Both the position numbers and the translations under genes were made by a program. 44,238 nucleotides of DNA, taken from IMG/VR virus record IMGVR_UViG_3300021364_000046, positions 1 through 44,238 of that record. The stretch is one strand, 5' to 3'. Source of the stretch: a virus. Below are positions 28,201-33,271 of the stretch, one piece after another (the stretch's first letter is position 1; the number at the start of each line of letters is the position of its first letter). The notes beneath the pieces were generated by a model. That model saw only the letters and a program-made list of their open reading frames with translations. It was not told the DNA's origin and did not search any database.

Positions 28201-30583
28201 TTGCTCTATTGAATGCAAAGATTGCAGGATCTTCTTCACCAACCAAACCATTGCTGATTGGATTACCAGCACCATCAAAATATCTTCTGGTTGCCTCAAT
28301 AATATTAGCGTTACCACCATCTCTGAGGTCTTCTGCAACTGCATCGACAATTAGACCGATGTCACGCTTACACTTATCACCAAAGGTGTTGCCATTATTA
28401 CCATCATAGTTGGGGAAAGTCTGAAGCATTGATGCATATGCTGCATCAACAATCTCTTGGCGGTTAGCAACGATTAGGTTACGTGCGTCGAAGTAACGGT
28501 TACCAGCAGGATTTAGACCAGGATTGACATAAGAAATGTTCTGAAGTCTAGGATACTTCTCTAGAATATAACCGAAGACTTCCTCTTGCATGAAGCGACG
28601 GTTAGACTCAATGAGGTTAGCAGCATCAGCATAGACACTGTTAATTACACCACCAGATGGGTTGAGGATAGAACCCTTTGCAACATACTTGACGAAACCA
28701 GTTGGTTCTAGGGATGCTTCAAACAGATTGTCCGTTCCAGGTGCTGGATCCAGTTTGACATATAGTTTATCATCAGACTTAGCACCAATTCTGTAACCAT
28801 CAATGGTAGCAGCAGGTCTAGTTCTAGGATCAGAGATCTCATCACTACCTAGGAATAGTTTGGTATAGTTACCACTAGTCTGTAGAGTACCTTGAATATC
28901 AATGGTGTAGTAGGCAATCTTCTTAGTGTTTGCCTGTGTATCTTCTACCTTTCTAGGTGGAATGATGTGAGTAATGTAACCACCCTTATCTTGGTTGAAG
29001 GAGAATCCTTTGAAACCAATAGCGTGTAGTGAGGTATTACCGAAGTTTGAGTTAGAGTTGGTGATCGACATGTCACCACCCGACTCCATCAGGAAGTGAT
29101 CAGCGAAACCAACCGCGAAGATCGAAACGTTCTGGATGAATGCGTCTTCAGATGCACGGACGTGGAAGTTTCTCCACTCATCCTTCCAGTAGGAATCACC
29201 CTTGGTGTGGTAAGGAACTGTTGCAAATGCGTCAGTTAGTGATGCTTGGTTCCAAGTATTGGTGTACTCATCGTAACGAATGAATGCTCTATCGTCTTTC
29301 TGGAGCGAAACACCCGTGTATTGCGCGATAACCATGGATTTGAATCCAGTGGCTTTCAGACCGTTTGCCCAGATTCCGCAAATACCCCATGTGGAGCGGA
29401 TAGATACGTTGAAAACGTAAGGAGATGCGGACTCAACCGAGTCAACTTCCGCGAGAGTTTGCGCGTTCTGACCTAGTGCTGGAGTAGTATCTACACTAAG
29501 AACTTTCTCTGAGGTGATGTTAGTTCCGATTGCCGTAGCAACAAATGGTACTTCATAAGTAAACTTACGAGCATCATTCTGATCGATCTCCTTAATCTGG
29601 AAGATACCCTCCAGTACATCATCAATCTCAGTGTTAGCGATAGCAACAAACTGACCTTGGAAGTATCCATGGTCTACCTTGGTTGTTACTTCAATCTCAG
29701 AAGTAGAAGCAGGGATGCTAGAGTCAGTTGTGTTATCGGTAATCTTCAGACTCTCAATAACTCTAGAGTCAGATAGAGGACCAACAATTCTGTTCTCTTG
29801 GACTCTCAGATCAAATTCGCCTGGGTCATCGATTGTTGGTTGATATGCAGAGAATGCCTTAGCAATCTTTCTGTAGAAGATACCTAGTTCTTCTGTATCT
29901 GCATATTCAAATACAGTTAGTTTGTGGTGAGAATAGTTAGGTGCTGTCTTCTTAGTGAAGTCAGTAGGATCATAGTAAACCTCACCAGTTCCTGCTGCAG
30001 TATTATACAGAGGAGACTCAGATGTAGTTTGACCATCCTTGATGGTAAACTGCCAGAAGTAACAACCACCAGTTACGTTGAAGATAGCAGAGCGAGGAAT
30101 CTCACGTTCCGTTGTTGCAGGATCAGGAACGTAGAGAGGACGAACAGTGGTTCTACGGAGGTCATAACCGACGAGGGATGAACCTCTAGGAATGATAGCA
30201 CCACCTTCAGTGTTGTTAAACTTCCAATAGATGTTATCAGGGTTGGAAAGATCTAGGATGCTGTCATCTGTCCAAGCATTAGTTCCTTGATCAAATCCAA
30301 ATACATCAATGCCACTAGTATCCAGTAGACCAGGGCGGTTATCGATATAGTGAATACCAGGCATCAGCATAATGCTGAACTGGTCAAATCTATCGTTGCC
30401 AAATCCAGGTAGATACGAATATCTTGCAATTTCTAGAAAAGCACGCTGGATGCTTTTGAATGGTGTTACAGGTGAATTACCTCTATTGGATAATGCATCT
30501 GTTGCATTGAAATCATCAGGAGAAACATAAAGATACTTACCAGTCTTAGAGCTGATAAGGTTATCCAGACGTGTTAATGGCAT
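16208..30583 (-). CDS. Giant virion structural protein, 4791 aa
   Basis: A single open frame of 4791 codons. The N-terminus (MPLTRLDNLISSKTGKYLYV, then NSPVTPFKSIQRAFLE) looks like the start of the very large structural proteins seen in T4-like cyanophages. Residues about 700-2200 hold at least seven degenerate copies of a module with the core KCRRDIGYFVDAVALDL plus CSDVQSAIDTL motifs, and three tandem 43-residue units (HPDFYIPGD-x-QTD) near 885-1000. The last third contains strand-rich, fibre-like sequence. It is preceded by a late-type promoter (TATAAATA at 30624-30631) and followed by collar-domain genes. It is probably a long tail fibre or baseplate-associated adhesin. Confidence 0.85.
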   Translation of the reverse strand: MPLTRLDNLISSKTGKYLYVSPDDFNATDALSNRGNSPVTPFKSIQRAFLEIARYSYLPGFGNDRFDQFSIMLMPGIHYIDNRPGLLDTSGIDVFGFDQGTNAWTDDSILDLSNPDNIYWKFNNTEGGAIIPRGSSLVGYDLRRTTVRPLYVPDPATTEREIPRSAIFNVTGGCYFWQFTIKDGQTTSESPLYNTAAGTGEVYYDPTDFTKKTAPNYSHHKLTVFEYADTEELGIFYRKIAKAFSAYQPTIDDPGEFDLRVQENRIVGPLSDSRVIESLKITDNTTDSSIPASTSEIEVTTKVDHGYFQGQFVAIANTEIDDVLEGIFQIKEIDQNDARKFTYEVPFVATAIGTNITSEKVLSVDTTPALGQNAQTLAEVDSVESASPYVFNVSIRSTWGICGIWANGLKATGFKSMVIAQYTGVSLQKDDRAFIRYDEYTNTWNQASLTDAFATVPYHTKGDSYWKDEWRNFHVRASEDAFIQNVSIFAVGFADHFLMESGGDMSITNSNSNFGNTSLHAIGFKGFSFNQDKGGYITHIIPPRKVEDTQANTKKIAYYTIDIQGTLQTSGNYTKLFLGSDEISDPRTRPAATIDGYRIGAKSDDKLYVKLDPAPGTDNLFEASLEPTGFVKYVAKGSILNPSGGVINSVYADAANLIESNRRFMQEEVFGYILEKYPRLQNISYVNPGLNPAGNRYFDARNLIVANRQEIVDAAYASMLQTFPNYDGNNGNTFGDKCKRDIGLIVDAVAEDLRDGGNANIIEATRRYFDGAGNPISNGLVGEEDPAIFAFNRARDLCKKAIANLLTVQADLYDPDANSELTTYGINAGYTGSAAEEAGLTTNGVTIDVSQKQDPAGRNKDARNRIVANRDFILDAALAEISVYHPDFYIPGDSQTDDQSRLADAFRLIRRNSKEIGDKALASIALNHPDFYIPGDQQTDGTSRYADAYRLIQQNKDQIVDTALAQIAYDHRDFYFPLDSQTDERSRFADAYYLIQANRQEIIDTGYANMLALYPNYDGNGGNTFGDKCKRDMGFLIDAVSLDLMVGGNKYSRKFISEYFDATGQNWISGGLQGETTESVEAFNQARDLMRAAVANQLSIVDGTVTAGTAEYGVGTTIIPNTNSAACTDVQSTITTLVDIITTPISNGNLNSLPAESSYISGVGESKCRRDIGYFVDAVALDLFINGNEYTWKFCAEYFTNATTQIANGLVGETTESRTAFAKAAEMMKKAVSNQLYEKDLTITADNAPGSAYGQVTKSFTPHGATYDPNTGATVLSIANHGLSVGDYITIATDSLTFTCDLDGDATQHTYPRNTDPAAGQYLEITAATTDTITVNVGDGGTNTSQHTFVSAATDAVTFAGNTANQLIDAQTALCSDVQSAIDTLNTIVQDVFTVGNLNSMPLEINKGSAGPGETKCRRDIGYFIDAVSVDMYCAGNRHTKEFTRQYFTNATTPLSNGLVGEEAESITAFSAAISEMRKAVYNALYYKDLTVTEGASEYGGAGGNVDRQDAAACSDVQSAIQTLGDLVTDAIAAGNINGGIWNQPDNEGSFKTGESKCRRDIGHVVDAIAQDLWFGGNEYTIAATKEYFAQNALISNGVDNEVGPAITAFKRAADLMNRAVNNQYYDRDLTITLDQVGDPPFVSDIHADAYNLVLDNKEFIAEEAYQRMLSAYPLYTPSAGNTKQDCLDDVYDVLEEVMWDVKFGGNSKTYDAAKVYVTNIFNGDAVETFIDAERDEAAKVFTEVKNIAIQVLRNETVTVSAGNTLTQTKDLTIVDDWDIDELLPTCGSAAGAVDTLLGIIIQAIGNDGGVGTLTAERTTGATADPAYDTAVNITAATAETITINVGTSTHLYPHTFSRATAGAVVSGGNYLHRFVSAAAGAVNVVNGPQLTPTNATYNAVTGDFVMYFGAAHGVTTSDQLSLDDNSFTFKCDMDDFTADHVYPRPGSDSIVGQNVNPTAVTDYSITINVGASPLVEWDVTAATYDPASGDVVLTIGAHSLPVGTKVKVKTESIAFKCGKDNYKTEHAYPRAARAYQPSVYTVGNCSDVLATIDTLTGILCDALLAGNLDDLPPLSNGLWDCANVRSTIENLFDILTDAIGTGSLAGLPVLNKGDFTINNEASKCFRDVSYIVDAVVNDLRLGGNINSIQAGEAYYVGNNLTYIDGEKTETLDAWDYVGQLATAAMRNFDFLAYNCSTTAGSDIVDVGDTRGIVIGMSVAEYDAASYDWSAEQPSLQGLLNFSDSGTITQVTSTIPAGAYVREIINGTQIRLGTIGSRLEDGSPVNAVQTNNGNINLHFRLEKGAWADTDVNTVLVGPESGWTQGGVEVFPDVIADSLTSQNYRECEGTANAIAQLIGVITTIINSGLGTVVRQEQTVDTTVLSKRATVFTIDTGGGASNPHNWETGTPVRLVPRPRFDPVTGKYVDVDKRLVRLPNGFETNRTYYVIAPGRFTAPENYAGTSFWNSEATTTLMLATSPENAAAGTYIYASETDSIDRDVEIDIYQFILDESYDLHAYTSSLESSDRIRTEVAHVFDIPVDGVTPQKVFIRAAEGGNLPLISQSYINDPLVAVTDPLDGNFGRINPNVEFYVRYQSPKIISIHKTPADARANVNPISFAAGQSGVTFDVFANKRRTPMKFDPAFTDGSTSTGKWYINCRDDSAQPQSVLNDNIFWRISQSDYSDRQRSTDMWYERLEDDRDKDDRTYKLRYVIPSYLENARDPINGFVLKTRTDDTRKLVPQKIVLKPVTGTVYGARFENKQNPGEFIGQTASQLAGFDQDSLYDPFRKEVGVEYREFAKFASGVQATIQSARYIPDAIDETIEYLELTVFDHAIDTRNFPGLRNEVLTTVKITAPQGGAFVTDKADNQAGDTNYARFEGNTSGNCNIHAYYTVNGEHYLIIKGIRNGTLEYSEFATTTFKQTQGSIEVFADMLEDQDMGKSLPLKTHIRKNFPEYYYKQNGANVYTITPGDRITDSAGVEYYVDSVKDAGIIEDTFYIFGYETLQRRIAGQQDGIYYLTCLRGNVSPFPTGAGVSNNFRRFKFSQPVSKLYPLNYKNDPLWFQNNGTSNEEKNYYAGLIDPPSAFSAADNYVHGLVTVNDFKNSVTREGIDDLLKQSAFIENSYEAGSNQIRAQRGNATAGSEDRLIPIAGDSTVVVDQRYYVELRRPSIARAGNHTFEYLGFGPGNYSTGLPARQEVVLTPEEDFYAQSKKQDAGIVFYTGINSQGDLYIGNRRINAITGEETFIDAAVLADDGDEDDTVGGLVTTFDTPVTFNQNITVVGGDGQLVNNFESPVTISVQDDDFTQQRDALIIRSNVSSVDPVTQLQQDEGLDRTAWAPPTEGDIRLSKNSIRSAIFQFNARGNGQSYMFQTHTVAGVASNATPNQSPLISAGGTRIASSQYITYGGVLPAPGDVLFKGEEVGKNGSIAWILANYFQQIANNSIDNIVFDGSNVVKLEFRDFTSGVALSNADIGITSTSQIRVSNFYYDPRLNLTWTVYASKPGDPFDPANNYCHFQVIDQIPQDTQAWEDIIAGTAQGADAPTIEFSNSNFKEVGVIGGEALRTETETIGDYKLGVNTIARSTHDAYRNAFVENLNTDPRANLDVVGNAYISGRKTPDYLSHTNFADRDKNRIPDALLVGGDSSAVADYATLRVSTETAVITESGRGNNEGKVGINATDAELDRALVVKGDSRFSEDARFERDIEVNGDASVAEIRTSQTTGTFNLIDDGTFTGTVNFGSQVTTLNMLNDTTDDQFINIGRASEHSNIWLGVTPDSAGAGISKVEIGGAYLNTNEDLSYTKIKTRNFRVDGDMWLGFRRGIGQTVELKSQASQVDFFSNSGGPSTLNFALNASEINIAGQGGKTTINNQLEVIASAKFNGDVHICGGVASFAFDGGRAQLGTDASAHEDGILSETLFNKNIDILNVLVKNPSDEGYNQVDTAGSGQWGGAAYQQSVNIGGVIEPTDLAEITESDQFYLPLKNQPVKANGDPYFGTNDYIIVDSGVVGTGSAATSHPEILQIVELTRINAAPYYVKVKRRPFGAFGGVLENHADTTPIYKVNVQFDATWTEQALDGNGPNDNVYLAEFGGALTNNDYIIVDRDDSPKTPEYIKVVAPLEQQVQKFRVSNCSDPDEDVFVVDSVTGEVTIGNPNIPGSILTINSSLEIDGGCGTLGSVQLRGDIEARSKTISNITIDTSNKTLADIKVGDAVKIITDSCPVKVLQDTKVDFIFGGVIYLDTPFVGGSSATNVSIVINRNELFTINDGGVNTTFEVDTCSGSTEIGTYVGRFDIGYAWSSNNSITTTAQLAAQLSTYDLSDVVAYGYYIDPQTTNEGGPATTIRAATATGSDPTKLQIPVQSVGTGSGRFEVGDLIAVGPVESFTGAGQLELLEVIEVIAPDSDIPTLVATRAQDGTVEMSHNIGDSVRRVIKHENWSRVTDAQIRQRLVGGSPTDYLSVILEKGYISQQKLDYKQWLRFSNKSNGEEVLTIVNGRLFGKTHTNVMDEQISDGAKSYRDGSLHVTNNLTLGGGDFVIYDSVRQTELFKFTNDDGHADHQGLLNWDAGVVARGDFFLYPASCPENVIQSLDCAPSFSIDNLGNGTIRTSLTITGEASPTPGTDAVLSVQNLGTNGADTLTVKQDRSIDAFGVTNFYTSNGARHTRYISAASPEADLTLTANIVYMVNVQPTQTLIVTLPSSAQTGDVVRLIDVGGNLKYDTTLVIRTPEASGTPIQGDSNGTLFGDRITPYPSGELVVQTANAAFALIYLGSSDSNNQIGIPTSVQGWWLMEV
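24190..28400 (-). repeat. Degenerate long repeats inside the giant structural gene
   Basis: The core motif appears as KCKRDIGLIVDAV, KCKRDMGFLIDAV, KCRRDIGYFVDAV, KCRRDIGYFIDAV, KCRRDIGHVVDAI, DCLDDVYDVLEEV and KCFRDVSYIVDAV. Each is followed at roughly constant distances by a yF..ng region and usually a C-x-DV-x-(S/A)xI motif. Spacing of the cores ranges from about 120 to 450 residues because other sequence has been inserted between modules. Confidence 0.8.
27590..27990 (-). repeat. Three tandem 129-nt repeats (43 aa) in the giant gene
   Basis: The segments encoding HPDFYIPGDSQTD, HPDFYIPGDQQTD and HRDFYFPLDSQTD are spaced exactly 129 nt apart (anchors near 27915, 27786 and 27657). Each is followed by a SR-ADA-LI helix and an anchor like LIRRNSKEIGDKAL. 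This is a recent-looking in-frame duplication nested in the older repeat array. Confidence 0.85.
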
Positions 30584-30623
30584 GATTATTTTGACCCTGC
30601 GGTGTAAACTTGATCCTCGGATT

Positions 30624-30631
30624 TATTTATA
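30624..30631 (-). promoter_or_regulatory. Late-type promoter of the giant structural gene
   Basis: Minus strand TATAAATA, identical to the T4 late promoter consensus, about 40 nt before the ATG at 30583. The rest of the 150-nt gap between tRNA-Asn and the giant gene shows no other gene. Confidence 0.8.
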
Positions 30632-30733
30632 CGCCTGGTCTGTACCTATCTCCCATGATAAGCATTTTGACTATTTCCTTGCAACACAAGAAAATGTAAC
30701 TAAATTGCTCTCTATATGTTGTTCTATACATAA

Positions 30734-30806
30734 CTCCTCCACCTGGGCTCGAACCAGGGACATGGTGATTAACAGTCACCCGCTCTACCGACTGAGCTAT
30801 AGAGGA
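30734..30806 (-). tRNA. tRNA-Asn (GTT)
   Basis: A cloverleaf can be drawn with acceptor TCCTCTA / TGGAGGA, D-arm AGCTCAGTCGGTAGAGC, anticodon GTT in loop CTGTTAA, and T-arm CTGG-TTCGAGC-CCAG. The 3' CCA is not encoded. It is the last of four tRNAs in the cassette. Confidence 0.9.
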
Positions 30807-30809
30807 ATG

Positions 30810-30825
30810 ATTCCCTTTCGGGAAT
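30810..30825 (-). other. GNRA-capped hairpin between tRNA-Ala and tRNA-Asn
   Basis: Minus strand ATTCCC-GAAA-GGGAAT is a perfect 6-bp stem with a GAAA tetraloop that fills nearly the whole spacer between the two tRNAs. It could be a processing or stability element of the tRNA precursor. Confidence 0.6.
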
Positions 30826-30897
30826 GGAGAATAGGAGACTCGAACTCCTGACAGCCTGCTTGCAAAGCAGGTGCTCTACCAACTGAGCTAATTCCCC
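30825..30897 (-). tRNA. tRNA-Ala (TGC)
   Basis: Cloverleaf with acceptor GGGGAAT / ATTCTCC (one G-U), D-arm AGCTCAGTTGGTAGAGC, anticodon TGC in loop TTTGCAA, T-arm AGGAG-TTCGAGT-CTCCT. CCA not encoded. Confidence 0.9.
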
Positions 30898-30900
30898 GAG

Positions 30901-30974
30901 AGCCACAAGTCGGACTTGAACCGACGACCTACGGTTTACAAAACCGTTGCTCTATCCAGCTGAGCTATAGTGGC
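30901..30974 (-). tRNA. tRNA-Thr (TGT)
   Basis: Cloverleaf with acceptor GCCACTA / TTGTGGC (one T-T mismatch near the base), anticodon TGT in loop TTTGTAA, T-arm GTCGG-TTCAAGT-CCGAC. CCA not encoded. It lies 11 nt downstream of the CpeT-like gene. Confidence 0.88.
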
Positions 30975-30985
30975 GAGAAGAGGCA

Positions 30986-31504
30986 TTACTGCCTTTTGAA
31001 TTTGAATGCTCCCCAATTTGAACCCCATACTTTCTCATGAGTTTCAGCATTCAAACCTTTGTCAAGAACTTGATAATCTCCCTCAGAGAGGATTACTTCG
31101 TTAGCAACATAGGTTTTAGTTCCTTGCCAATCTACCCAGCAATTACAGGTCGAAGTTCCGCCTTGATAAACTTTGTTTCCAACCTTCTTCATAATAATAT
31201 CACAACCTTCGCGGTAAGTCAAGATCTTATCAGAAATCCATTCTAAGTTCTTGCATTGTGCAAAGCGTTGTGCGTCTAAGATCTCATAATTTTTGAGACG
31301 ATAATCATCTCCCTCTTCTACAACATCAATAACAAACTGACGATATGGGCGATCGAGTTGGTAATTGTATGCTTGCTCACCGTAAATACGGGTTTCTCCA
31401 ATCAAACGGTGAGAGACTCGGATATGTGCATAACGAGTAGGGTGTGATTGTGCTTGTACTTTGTTCGAAAAAGTACCAACCAACAACTCAATAAATTCAC
31501 TCAT
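30986..31504 (-). CDS. cpeT: CpeT/CpcT-type phycobiliprotein lyase
   Basis: A 172-residue protein with the T-type lyase pattern: LLVGTFSNKVQAQSHPTRYA at the N-terminus, HIRVSHRLIG, then QAYNYQLDRPYRQFVIDV, a Cys-containing loop (GGTSTCNCWVDW) and a conserved-looking end (KVWGSNWGAFKFKRQ). T-type lyases attach bilin chromophores to phycobiliproteins of the light-harvesting antenna; phage versions are known in marine T4-like cyanophages and would act on host antenna proteins during infection. It is shorter than host proteins (about 200 aa), as phage copies usually are. Its ATG overlaps the stop of the preceding gene (ATGA). Confidence 0.85.
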   Translation of the reverse strand: MSEFIELLVGTFSNKVQAQSHPTRYAHIRVSHRLIGETRIYGEQAYNYQLDRPYRQFVIDVVEEGDDYRLKNYEILDAQRFAQCKNLEWISDKILTYREGCDIIMKKVGNKVYQGGTSTCNCWVDWQGTKTYVANEVILSEGDYQVLDKGLNAETHEKVWGSNWGAFKFKRQ

Positions 31505-31770
31505 TCTGGTATAAGTTCTGGATTAACGAGGTCTAATTCAAATAACACGGGATGGCATTCTTCAGCAATCAAATAATCAGAGAACCTGAACATGTCTTCC
31601 ATAGTATACTCTGGATTGATTGCTGCTTCTGACAATATCCACTTGTCTTCTTTCTCTTCTTTTTCAAGAATGTCAAAAGCAAACGGAATATTCTCAATAT
31701 AATACATCAATACAGGTTCGTTGTCAACAAATACATGCTTTCTAGTGATAGTGTATTTGAATTCTGCCAT
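31501..31770 (-). CDS. Small hypothetical protein coupled to CpeT, 89 aa
   Basis: An 89-residue acidic protein (MAEFKYTITRKHVFVDNEPV ... VNPELIPE) with no transmembrane segment. It ends in an ATGA overlap with CpeT, so the two are translated together, which may mean related roles. I recognise no family. It follows tRNA-Leu by about 40 nt. Confidence 0.7.
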   Translation of the reverse strand: MAEFKYTITRKHVFVDNEPVLMYYIENIPFAFDILEKEEKEDKWILSEAAINPEYTMEDMFRFSDYLIAEECHPVLFELDLVNPELIPE

Positions 31771-31809
31771 TTGCTTTGTCAGGGTTTGCCAATACTATTT
31801 AACAAGAAA

Positions 31810-31894
31810 TAGGACGAGCGGGACTTGAACCCGCACGATCTTTACAATCGACAGATTTTAAGTCTGGTGTGTCTACCAATTCCACCACCGTCCC
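31810..31894 (-). tRNA. tRNA-Leu (TAA)
   Basis: A class II tRNA with a long variable arm (TCGATTGTAAAGATCG), acceptor GGGACGG / TCGTCCT with two terminal G-U pairs, D-region TGGAATTGGTAGACAC, anticodon TAA in loop ACTTAAAAT, and T-arm GCGGG-TTCAAGT-CCCGC. CCA not encoded. Its 5' end directly follows the stop codon of the 41-residue gene. Confidence 0.9.
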
Positions 31895-32020
31895 TTATGC
31901 AAGCACCAGAAGTTTTTTCTTGAGTGCTTGCTTTCTTGCTTTCGCTTGTCGAAGCGCCTGAGGTTTTAAACGACGCTTTTGGTCTTTCTTGGAGTGATGT
32001 TGCCAGTTGGGCGTCGTCAT
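31895..32020 (-). CDS. Small very basic protein, 41 aa
   Basis: The frame reads MTTPNWQHHSKKDQKRRLKP and ends ALKKKLLVLA. About 14 of 41 residues are Lys/Arg, suggesting nucleic-acid binding. I associate this kind of short peptide with other T4-like cyanophages, from memory. Its TAA stop abuts the first base of tRNA-Leu, so mRNA and tRNA share a transcript. Confidence 0.65.
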   Translation of the reverse strand: MTTPNWQHHSKKDQKRRLKPQALRQAKARKQALKKKLLVLA

Positions 32021-32053
32021 TGGTCTGTCTCAGTACCTAGTAATTGTAGCACA

Positions 32054-32194
32054 CTATGTAGGTCTTGTGGGAGGTGCAGACAGTTTTGTGAATGACTGCT
32101 GCTTGATAAATGCCTTGAGTTCTGGGGTCTCTTCCCATTCCCAGATCTCTTCGTGACCCTTACTATCGATCTTCTTAAATGTTTTTTTAGTCAT
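32054..32194 (-). CDS. Small hypothetical protein, 46 aa
   Basis: The frame reads MTKKTFKKIDSKGHEEIWEW and ends KLSAPPTRPT. Basic N-terminus, then a Trp/Glu-rich helix. The start overlaps the preceding gene's stop by 8 nt, consistent with coupling. Function unknown. Confidence 0.6.
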   Translation of the reverse strand: MTKKTFKKIDSKGHEEIWEWEETPELKAFIKQQSFTKLSAPPTRPT

Positions 32195-32384
32195 TTCTAA
32201 TACCATCCATTACTTGTTGTAGGTCATCAGCACGTCCCCTATAGTAGTCAATCTCCTCAGCGAGAACGTCAAGGATATCATCCACAATGACAGTAGGTTC
32301 TACATCGTCGTTGAAGTAGGACTTGATCGCTTCTGATAAGTAGCGACGCCTGTTCCACTCCATACTATAGGGTTTGTAGTTCAT
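32187..32384 (-). CDS. Conserved-type cyanophage hypothetical protein, 65 aa
   Basis: It begins MNYKPYSMEWNRRRYLSEAI and is helical throughout (VIVDDILDVLAEEIDYYRGR). This start and helix pattern looks like small proteins found in other T4-like cyanophages (from memory). It has its own sigma70 promoter (32408-32436). Function unknown. Confidence 0.7.
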   Translation of the reverse strand: MNYKPYSMEWNRRRYLSEAIKSYFNDDVEPTVIVDDILDVLAEEIDYYRGRADDLQQVMDGIRND

Positions 32385-32407
32385 GATAAAAGGGTTTGCA
32401 TATTTGT

Positions 32408-32436
32408 ATTGTAGAGGACTATCGGCAATTTGTCAA
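32408..32436 (-). promoter_or_regulatory. Sigma70-type promoter of the 65-aa gene
   Basis: Minus strand: TTGACA (32436-32431), 17-bp spacer, TACAAT (32413-32408), 24 nt before the ATG at 32384. The -35 box contains the TGA stop of the glutaredoxin-like gene. Confidence 0.75.
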
Positions 32437-32678
32437 GCGAACATGCCTCTATCACTCATGTATTGTAGTGCTTCTTTCATGCTACCGATATGTTTCAATC
32501 CAATAGCAATCTGAGGATATGTTGCTTCTTCACCAAATTCATTACGAAATTGGTGATCTTCAAAGTGTTTCCCCAATTCGTATCTTTGGAAGTCAGTTAC
32601 TCCTTCCAAGTTTTCTAAGAGTGCTGCCATACGCTCACACTCTTGACTGCCGTTACTGTAGATTACTGCTGTGGTCAT
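32433..32678 (-). CDS. Glutaredoxin-like protein with a single cysteine
   Basis: An 81-residue thioredoxin-fold protein starting MTTAVIYSNGSQECERMAAL. It has an initial strand, the active-site loop SNGSQEC, the cis-proline motif TYPQI (about 53-57) and a glutathione-binding-like KHIGSMKEAL (about 62-71). The canonical CPYC/CGFS position holds SQEC, so only one cysteine remains, at the end of the loop. This argues for an altered or non-redox role, or a monothiol variant. Start: ATG at 32678 (a TTG at 32684 is upstream). Confidence 0.75.
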   Translation of the reverse strand: MTTAVIYSNGSQECERMAALLENLEGVTDFQRYELGKHFEDHQFRNEFGEEATYPQIAIGLKHIGSMKEALQYMSDRGMFA

Positions 32679-32901
32679 AATCAATCACGATACGTTTGTG
32701 GTTGTTCCTGTTGTTAGAACATATGTAGTATTTTGCTTCACCACCTAACAATTCTTCAATCTTTTTGACAAGATTATCAACAATTCCTTCGTTAGCTACC
32801 TTACGCCAATCACCATTAATCATGGGTTCATTATGCATCTTTTGATACTGGTGGTTTGCCAGATTATCTAGAAAGTCACTAGTCACGTTGTCTCCAATCA
32901 T
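32653..32901 (-). CDS. Small hypothetical protein, 82 aa
   Basis: An 82-residue protein (MIGDNVTSDFLDNLANHQYQ ... IVIDYDHSSNLQ) with helical first half and a strand-like end. It overlaps both neighbours (23 nt upstream, 26 nt downstream), so translation is probably coupled. No family recognised. Confidence 0.65.
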   Translation of the reverse strand: MIGDNVTSDFLDNLANHQYQKMHNEPMINGDWRKVANEGIVDNLVKKIEELLGGEAKYYICSNNRNNHKRIVIDYDHSSNLQ

Positions 32902-33190
32902 CAGGTTTATCTTGCTTGAACCAGTCTACAATTTCATCTGCGCCTGAGAACCCTGTACGATGATTAGATGGGTCGGGATCTCCTAGTCCCATCTTATTCA
33001 TAAAATCATCCATACTGCCCTCCTCAATACCCTTAGACTGGCGTCTTGCTTTGTTCAACCAATCTCTAGCAGTAGTATGAGCCTTGGCAAGTTTCTCTGC
33101 CCAGATCATGTCTTCTAGTTTTACTTCTTCATTATTAGCAATCCTCTTACAGATAAACTCCATTCTTAGTCTGTACTGAGTAGATAGCAT
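32879..33190 (-). CDS. Conserved-type cyanophage hypothetical protein, 103 aa
   Basis: It begins MLSTQYRLRMEFICKRIANN and continues VKLEDMIWAEKLAKAHTTAR, an amphipathic helical layout I associate with small T4-like cyanophage proteins, then an acidic tail. A GAGAGGACT SD precedes the ATG, and a CTAAATA motif (33209-33218) lies 20-28 nt upstream. Function unknown. Confidence 0.75.
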   Translation of the reverse strand: MLSTQYRLRMEFICKRIANNEEVKLEDMIWAEKLAKAHTTARDWLNKARRQSKGIEEGSMDDFMNKMGLGDPDPSNHRTGFSGADEIVDWFKQDKPDDWRQRD

Positions 33191-33208
33191 AGTCCTCTCA
33201 CTAACAGT

Positions 33209-33218
33209 GATATTTAGA
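33209..33218 (-). promoter_or_regulatory. Possible late-type promoter of the 103-aa gene
   Basis: Minus strand TCTAAATATC directly after the terminator of the outer-membrane-like gene, 20-28 nt before the next ATG. It resembles the CTAAATA motifs before gp26-like and CP12-like genes. Confidence 0.45.
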
Positions 33219-33220
33219 AT

Positions 33221-33245
33221 AAAAAAGGGGATCCGAAGATCCCCC
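33221..33245 (-). terminator. Intrinsic terminator of the outer-membrane-like gene
   Basis: Minus strand: GGGGATC-TTCG-GATCCCC, a perfect 7-bp stem with a stable UUCG tetraloop, followed by TTTTTT. It lies about 27 nt downstream of the stop at 33272. Confidence 0.92.
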
Positions 33246-33271
33246 GTTATTATATCACATTATTTGTGAAA

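Noticed and set aside
24190-28400. CRISPR-like or non-coding repeat array
   Set aside because: The repeats are long, degenerate and strictly in frame within one protein gene; spacing is not the short regular pattern of CRISPR.
30734-30974. tRNA-targeted integration (att) site or prophage junction
   Set aside because: No integrase and no direct repeat of a tRNA 3' end is visible; tRNA clusters are normal in lytic T4-like cyanophages.
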